A stretch of DNA of 64,000 bases from Streptomyces sp. AC555_RSS877 (GTDB lineage: Bacteria > Actinomycetota > Actinomycetes > Streptomycetales > Streptomycetaceae): assembly GCF_019049245.1 (NCBI RefSeq), contig NZ_JAGMUK010000088.1, positions 1 through 64,000 on the forward strand, given 5' to 3'. The position numbers and the translations under genes are program-made. The notes below the pieces were generated by a model. It was given only the letters and a program-made list of their open reading frames with translations, made no database searches and had not been told where the DNA came from. Shown in pieces: positions 60,557 to 64,000 of the stretch; the first letter of the stretch is position 1; each line of letters starts with the position of its first letter.

Positions 60557-62050
60557 TCAGGCTTCGTCGACGACGTCGAGGGACGGCGCCCAGCGGGGGA
60601 TCGCCTCGCGGCCGGAGGGCAGGCGCAGGCTGCGGCTGAAGCTGTACTCCTGGAGCGTCTCCAGGGCGTGCTCACGGCCGTATCCGCTGGCGCCGACACC
60701 GCCGAACGGCGTGCCGGTGAACGCGCGGTTGTAGTGGTTGACGAACACGATGCCGGCCCGCAGCTCGCGGCTGACCCGCAGGGCGCGCTCGGAGTCGCGG
60801 GTGAACACGCCGGCGACCAGGCCGAACTCGGTGCCGTTGGCGATGCGGACGGCCTCGGCCTCGTCACGGAAGGGGATCAGGCACACGACCGGACCGAAGA
60901 TCTCCTCCTGCGCGATCCGCATGTCGGGGGTGACTCCGGTGAACAGGGTCGGCGGCACGTAGTAGCCGTCGGCCAGCTCCGGGTCGGTGGGCAGGGGTGC
61001 CTGCGCGGCGATGGTGGCGCCCTCGCCGACACCGATCTCCAGGTATTCCAGGACCCGCTGTCGCTGCCCGGGACTCACCAGCGGGCCGACGTGGGTACTC
61101 GCGTCGGAGCCGGCGCCGACCTTCAACCGCCCGACGGCGGACGCGAGGCGGCGGGCCACCTCGTCGTGCAGGTCGGCGTGGACCAGGACCCGTGAGGAGG
61201 CGGTGCATGCTTCGCCCTGGTTGAAGTAGCCGCCCTCGACCGCCCAGGGCAGGGCCGACTCCAGGTCCGCGTCGTCGAAGATGATCAGGGCGTTCTTGCC
61301 GCCGAGTTCCAGCAGCGTCGGTGTCAGGTTGTCGGCGGCCGTCCTGATCACGGCCTGACCCGTGGTGGGCGCACCGGTGAAGGAGATCTTGCCGACCAGC
61401 TTGTGGCCGGCCAGGTGGGCGCCGATCTCGCCGCCGCCGGGCACGATGTGCACGACGTCGTCCGGCAGCACCGACTGGACCAGCTCGGCGATGCGCAGCA
61501 CCGACAGCGGTGCCTGCTCCGGCGGCTTCATGACCACGGCGTTGCCTGCCGCCAGGGCGGGGGCGAGCTTGCCCGCCGTGTGCAGCGGGGGCCAGTTGAA
61601 CGGAACGATCGCGCCCACCACGCCGAACGGCTCGCGCACCGTGACGTCGAGCATGCTGCCCGCGTCGCGGACCTGGCCGGGCATCGCCTCGCACATTCCG
61701 GCGAACATCTCGAAGATGGTGACCGCGCCCTCCAGGTCGAACTGGCGCGCCTGGGTGAGGGGCTTGCCGTTGTCGCTGGACTCCAGCGCCGCGATCTCGT
61801 CGGCGTGCTCGCGGATCACCTGGGCGACCTTCCACAGCCACTTGCCGCGCTCGCGGGGGGTGCGGGCCTTCCACGCGTGGTGGGCTTCGTGGGCGGTCCT
61901 GACCGCCTGGTCCACCCGGTCGGCGTCGGCACCCTGGATGACCGTCAGGGGTCGGCCGGTCGCCGGGTCGTCGACGGTGAACCGGTCGGCCTCGTTCTCG
62001 GACGACCAGCGGGTACGCAGGACTTGTACGGCTTCGACGGTCGTGGACAC
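60557..62050 (-). CDS. NAD(P)-dependent aldehyde dehydrogenase
   Basis: A 497-residue class ALDH with all main motifs: VVGAIVPFNWPPLHTAGKLA, AAGNAVVMKPPEQAPLSVLR, ISFTGAPTTGQAVI, the general-base Glu in PTLLELGGKNALIIFDDADL, the nucleophile Cys in GGYFNQGEACTASSRVLVHA (family usually Q-x-C), and EEIFGPVVCLIPFRDEAEAV. It turns an aldehyde into an acid, perhaps after the GMC oxidoreductase has made the aldehyde. GTG start at 62050 is backed by AGGAGG. The upstream gene ends 54 bp away. Confidence 0.93.
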   Translation of the reverse strand: MSTTVEAVQVLRTRWSSENEADRFTVDDPATGRPLTVIQGADADRVDQAVRTAHEAHHAWKARTPRERGKWLWKVAQVIREHADEIAALESSDNGKPLTQARQFDLEGAVTIFEMFAGMCEAMPGQVRDAGSMLDVTVREPFGVVGAIVPFNWPPLHTAGKLAPALAAGNAVVMKPPEQAPLSVLRIAELVQSVLPDDVVHIVPGGGEIGAHLAGHKLVGKISFTGAPTTGQAVIRTAADNLTPTLLELGGKNALIIFDDADLESALPWAVEGGYFNQGEACTASSRVLVHADLHDEVARRLASAVGRLKVGAGSDASTHVGPLVSPGQRQRVLEYLEIGVGEGATIAAQAPLPTDPELADGYYVPPTLFTGVTPDMRIAQEEIFGPVVCLIPFRDEAEAVRIANGTEFGLVAGVFTRDSERALRVSRELRAGIVFVNHYNRAFTGTPFGGVGASGYGREHALETLQEYSFSRSLRLPSGREAIPRWAPSLDVVDEA

Positions 62051-62103
62051 GGGATCCTCCTGATGGTGCGCCGGGCACCCCCGGCTTCGGCTGGTGGTGG
62101 GGC

Positions 62104-63645
62104 TCAGTTGCGCGGGGCAAGTCGTGCGCACAGCACCGAGGCGATCCGCTCGGCGACCACGATGGCGGGGACGTTCGTGGCCACGCGGGGCATCGCCGGG
62201 AACACCGAGGCGTCCGCGACGGTCAGTCCCTCGACGCCGCGCACGGCGCCGTCGGCGTCGACCACGGCGGTCGGGTCGTCGGGCCGGCCCATGCGCATCG
62301 TGGCGCTGCCGTGGTTGTAGTGCGCCGGTGCGCGGCGGACGGCGTCGGCCAGTTCCCGGTCGCTGATGTCCGGGCCCGGCACCCGCTCGTCGGCCAGCAG
62401 GTCGGCCAGCGGGCGGGTGCGGGCCAGACGGCGGGCCAGACGTACGCCGTCGGCGACCCGCTCGGCGTCGTCGACGGCGGTGTAGAGGCCGAGGTCGATC
62501 GTCGGCGCGTCCTCGGGGGCGCGCGAGGACAGCCGTACGCTTCCGCGGGAGCGGGGCTGGACGCAGGAGACGAAGAAGACCATGTCCCAGCCGGTGGGGT
62601 GGTTCTCGGCCCGCGGCACGAACTGCTCGGGCAGGCTGCCGGCCGGAACCGCCGCCGAGGGCAGGATCTGCACGTCGAAGTCGGGCTCGTCGGGCCCGGT
62701 GGCGATGCTGAGGACGCTGCCGAACACCGACCGGGCCTCGGCTGGGGGCGGCTTGGCCGCGTGGACGTTCCAGTAGGCGGGGTGCTCGGTGAGGTTGTGT
62801 CCCACTCCGGGAAGGTCGGCCACCACCCCGATGCCGAGCGCCGTCAGGTCGCCGCGGTCGCCGATACCCGAACGCAGGGCGACGGCGGGCGAGTTGTAGG
62901 CACCCGCGCTGAGCACGACGTGCCGGGCGGGGATCTCCTCCCCCGTGGCCAGTCGCACGGCCCGGGCCCGGGTGCCGCTGAACAGCACCCGGTCGACCAG
63001 CGTCTCGCCGCGCACCTGGAGATTGGGGCGGTCGCGGACCGGGTTGAGGTAGCCGATGGCGGTGCTCAGCCGGACGCCGTCGGCAGCGCTCAGCGGGGTG
63101 CGGGCGAAACCAGGCGGGCCGGGCGCGTTGAAGTCGGCGACCTCCGGGTGCCCGAGGCGCACGCCGGCCTGTTGCGCGGCGACGGCGTGCCGGCCGAGGT
63201 CGTCCGGGGCTGCCGGCGTCATGCGGTAGGGGCCGCCCAGGCCGTGGTACTTCTCCTCGCCGTACGGGTAGTGCTCCATCTCCTGGTAGAGGGGCAACAT
63301 CTGCGAATAGCCCCAGGCGGAGCCGGCCGCGGCGGCCCACGCATCGTGGTCGGCGGGCCGGGCCCGCATGGCGACGCAGACGTTGACGGCGGAGGAGCCG
63401 CCGATGACGCGGCCCCGTGGAATGGGCACCTCGTTGCCGAAGGCATCCGGGACGGACCTGTAGCCCCAGTCGTAGGTGTACGGGGCGTAGGTGGCGTCCT
63501 TGATGTCCGGCGGTGTGTCGTCGGTGGTGGCGAAGTCGGGGCCCGCCTCCAGGAGCAGGACCGAGCGCCGCGGGTCGGCGCTCAGCCGGTGGGCGAGGAC
63601 GCAGCCGGCGGATCCGCCGCCGATCACGATCACGTCGTAGGTCAT
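62104..63645 (-). CDS. GMC-family FAD oxidoreductase (choline dehydrogenase-like)
   Basis: A 513-residue glucose-methanol-choline oxidoreductase. FAD fold YDVIVIGGGSAGCVLAHRLS at the start, PRGRVIGGSSAVNVCVAMRA (GMC signature 1), HVVLSAGAYNSPAVALRSGI (signature 2), and the C-terminal catalytic His pair region PAHYNHGSATMRMG and ATNVPAIVVAERIA. It oxidises a primary or secondary alcohol to aldehyde or ketone using FAD, fitting upstream of the aldehyde dehydrogenase. ATG at 63645 preceded by GGCGGCCGCC, without a good Shine-Dalgarno, but continuous with the P450 on the same strand. Confidence 0.92.
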   Translation of the reverse strand: MTYDVIVIGGGSAGCVLAHRLSADPRRSVLLLEAGPDFATTDDTPPDIKDATYAPYTYDWGYRSVPDAFGNEVPIPRGRVIGGSSAVNVCVAMRARPADHDAWAAAAGSAWGYSQMLPLYQEMEHYPYGEEKYHGLGGPYRMTPAAPDDLGRHAVAAQQAGVRLGHPEVADFNAPGPPGFARTPLSAADGVRLSTAIGYLNPVRDRPNLQVRGETLVDRVLFSGTRARAVRLATGEEIPARHVVLSAGAYNSPAVALRSGIGDRGDLTALGIGVVADLPGVGHNLTEHPAYWNVHAAKPPPAEARSVFGSVLSIATGPDEPDFDVQILPSAAVPAGSLPEQFVPRAENHPTGWDMVFFVSCVQPRSRGSVRLSSRAPEDAPTIDLGLYTAVDDAERVADGVRLARRLARTRPLADLLADERVPGPDISDRELADAVRRAPAHYNHGSATMRMGRPDDPTAVVDADGAVRGVEGLTVADASVFPAMPRVATNVPAIVVAERIASVLCARLAPRN

Positions 63646-63654
63646 GGCGGCCGC

Positions 63655-63711
63655 CTACCCGGGCCCGGGTCGGCCGGCGACGCGTCGCGGGTCGAGCGCT
63701 GGTGCGGTCAT
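63655..63711 (-). CDS. Very short ORF (18 aa) overlapping the P450 stop
   Basis: ATG 63711 overlaps the TGA of the P450 gene (ATGA) and encodes MTAPALDPRRVAGRPGPG, ending 10 bp before the GMC start. ATGA coupling between tightly packed genes can carry ribosomes across such a gap. It may be a coupling leader for the GMC gene or just chance. Confidence 0.3.
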   Translation of the reverse strand: MTAPALDPRRVAGRPGPG

Positions 63712-64000
63712 GGTGCTGCCTCTCGCGGGGAGGGGACGTTCCAGTGGAGGTGCAGTTCTTCGAATCCGCGCGCGATGACCAGCCGTTCGCGGGTGCGGGA
63801 GTCGGCGGGGCCCAGGCGCAGCTCGGGGAGGCGGTCGAAGAGCAGCGGGATGGCGACGCGCAGTTGCAGTCGTGCCAGGGAGGCGCCGAGGCAGGCGTGG
63901 ACGCCGCGGCCGAAGGCCATCTGGTGCCGGCGGGGCCTGCCGCTGAGGGCGAACTCGTCCGGGTTCTCGAACACGCACGCGTCGCGGTTGGCGGAGCCCC
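63708..64000 (-). CDS. Cytochrome P450, C-terminal part (runs off the window)
   Basis: The last ~97 residues of a P450. FENPDEFALSGRPRRHQMAF then GRGVHACLGASLARLQLRVA contains the heme-ligand Cys in F-G-x-G-x-H-x-C-L-G-A; LPELRLGPADSRTRERLVIA and HLHWNVPSPREAAP form the end. The 5' part lies beyond base 64,000. It is a different enzyme from the P450 at 56629 (heme loop GRGVHACLG versus GHGPHFCLG). First visible gene of the - operon; likely co-transcribed with the GMC gene 62 bp on. Confidence 0.9.
   Translation of the reverse strand, partial: GSANRDACVFENPDEFALSGRPRRHQMAFGRGVHACLGASLARLQLRVAIPLLFDRLPELRLGPADSRTRERLVIARGFEELHLHWNVPSPREAAP

Noticed and set aside
60557..63340. A 927-residue continuous frame including the aldehyde dehydrogenase
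   Set aside because: The part upstream of 62050 overlaps the GMC gene out of frame and is Arg/Pro-rich. The GTG at 62050 with AGGAGG is the real start, so this is not a fusion protein.

Overview
The window reads as a GC-rich actinomycete chromosome, almost certainly Streptomyces. Evidence: strong third-position GC bias, many GTG starts, GGAGG-type ribosome binding sites, and typical Streptomyces families (SigF/B-type sigma factor with anti-sigma partner, gas-vesicle genes, TipA-like MerR regulator, Tat-exported SDR, GH30 galactanase). Insertion-sequence debris and broken genes are dense in the first ~37 kb, which suggests an unstable chromosome arm; that placement is inference.

Region 1 (1-23,900) is a mosaic. 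Intact genes: a flavin-reductase-like protein, a secreted peptidoglycan-binding protein, a GH30 glycosidase with a LacI-type palindrome, a methyltransferase, a DHFR-family protein, a TetR regulator/FAD monooxygenase pair with palindromic operator, a TipA-like MerR regulator, a VOC protein, a WYL regulator and two GNAT acetyltransferases. Between them lie remnants of ISL3, IS1182, IS5 and IS481 elements and truncated or frameshifted genes (RmlD-like reductase with a 7-bp tandem repeat, alpha/beta hydrolases, aldehyde dehydrogenase, polyprenyl synthase).

Region 2 (23,900-29,200) holds a stress-signalling set (sigma factor, anti-sigma ATPase, broken STAS antagonist, ANTAR protein) followed by gas-vesicle genes, of which gvpL/F is frameshifted.

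Region 3 (29,200-46,800) has a FemAB/GNAT-like protein, an alpha/beta hydrolase, a branched-chain ABC permease with a severed partner, a TPR protein, a transglutaminase-like protein, a DUF4396 membrane protein behind a CsoR-type copper operator, a small membrane operon opposite a TetR regulator, a Tat-SDR, a NarL-type two-component system, a zinc-ribbon-like hypothetical protein and a drug-type MFS exporter.

Region 4 (46,800-64,000) is an intact biosynthetic-looking cluster. Ten genes on + (47,339-57,858), mostly overlapping or nearly so, encode two KAS III-family proteins, PaaA, a PaaB-PaaC fusion, PaaD, an SDR, an enoyl-CoA hydratase, an acyl-CoA ligase, an MHS-type transporter and a P450. 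A convergent - set encodes a flavin monooxygenase, an MDR reductase, an aldehyde dehydrogenase, a GMC oxidoreductase and a second P450 that runs off the window. A perfect 17-bp hairpin separates them. A near-identical 22-bp motif lies upstream of both the + operon and the divergent MFS exporter, so exporter and operon are probably co-regulated. The predicted theme is CoA activation of an acid, diiron epoxidation of the acyl-CoA, rearrangement or reduction, KAS III-type condensation or transfer, and oxidative tailoring. The product cannot be read from the sequence.
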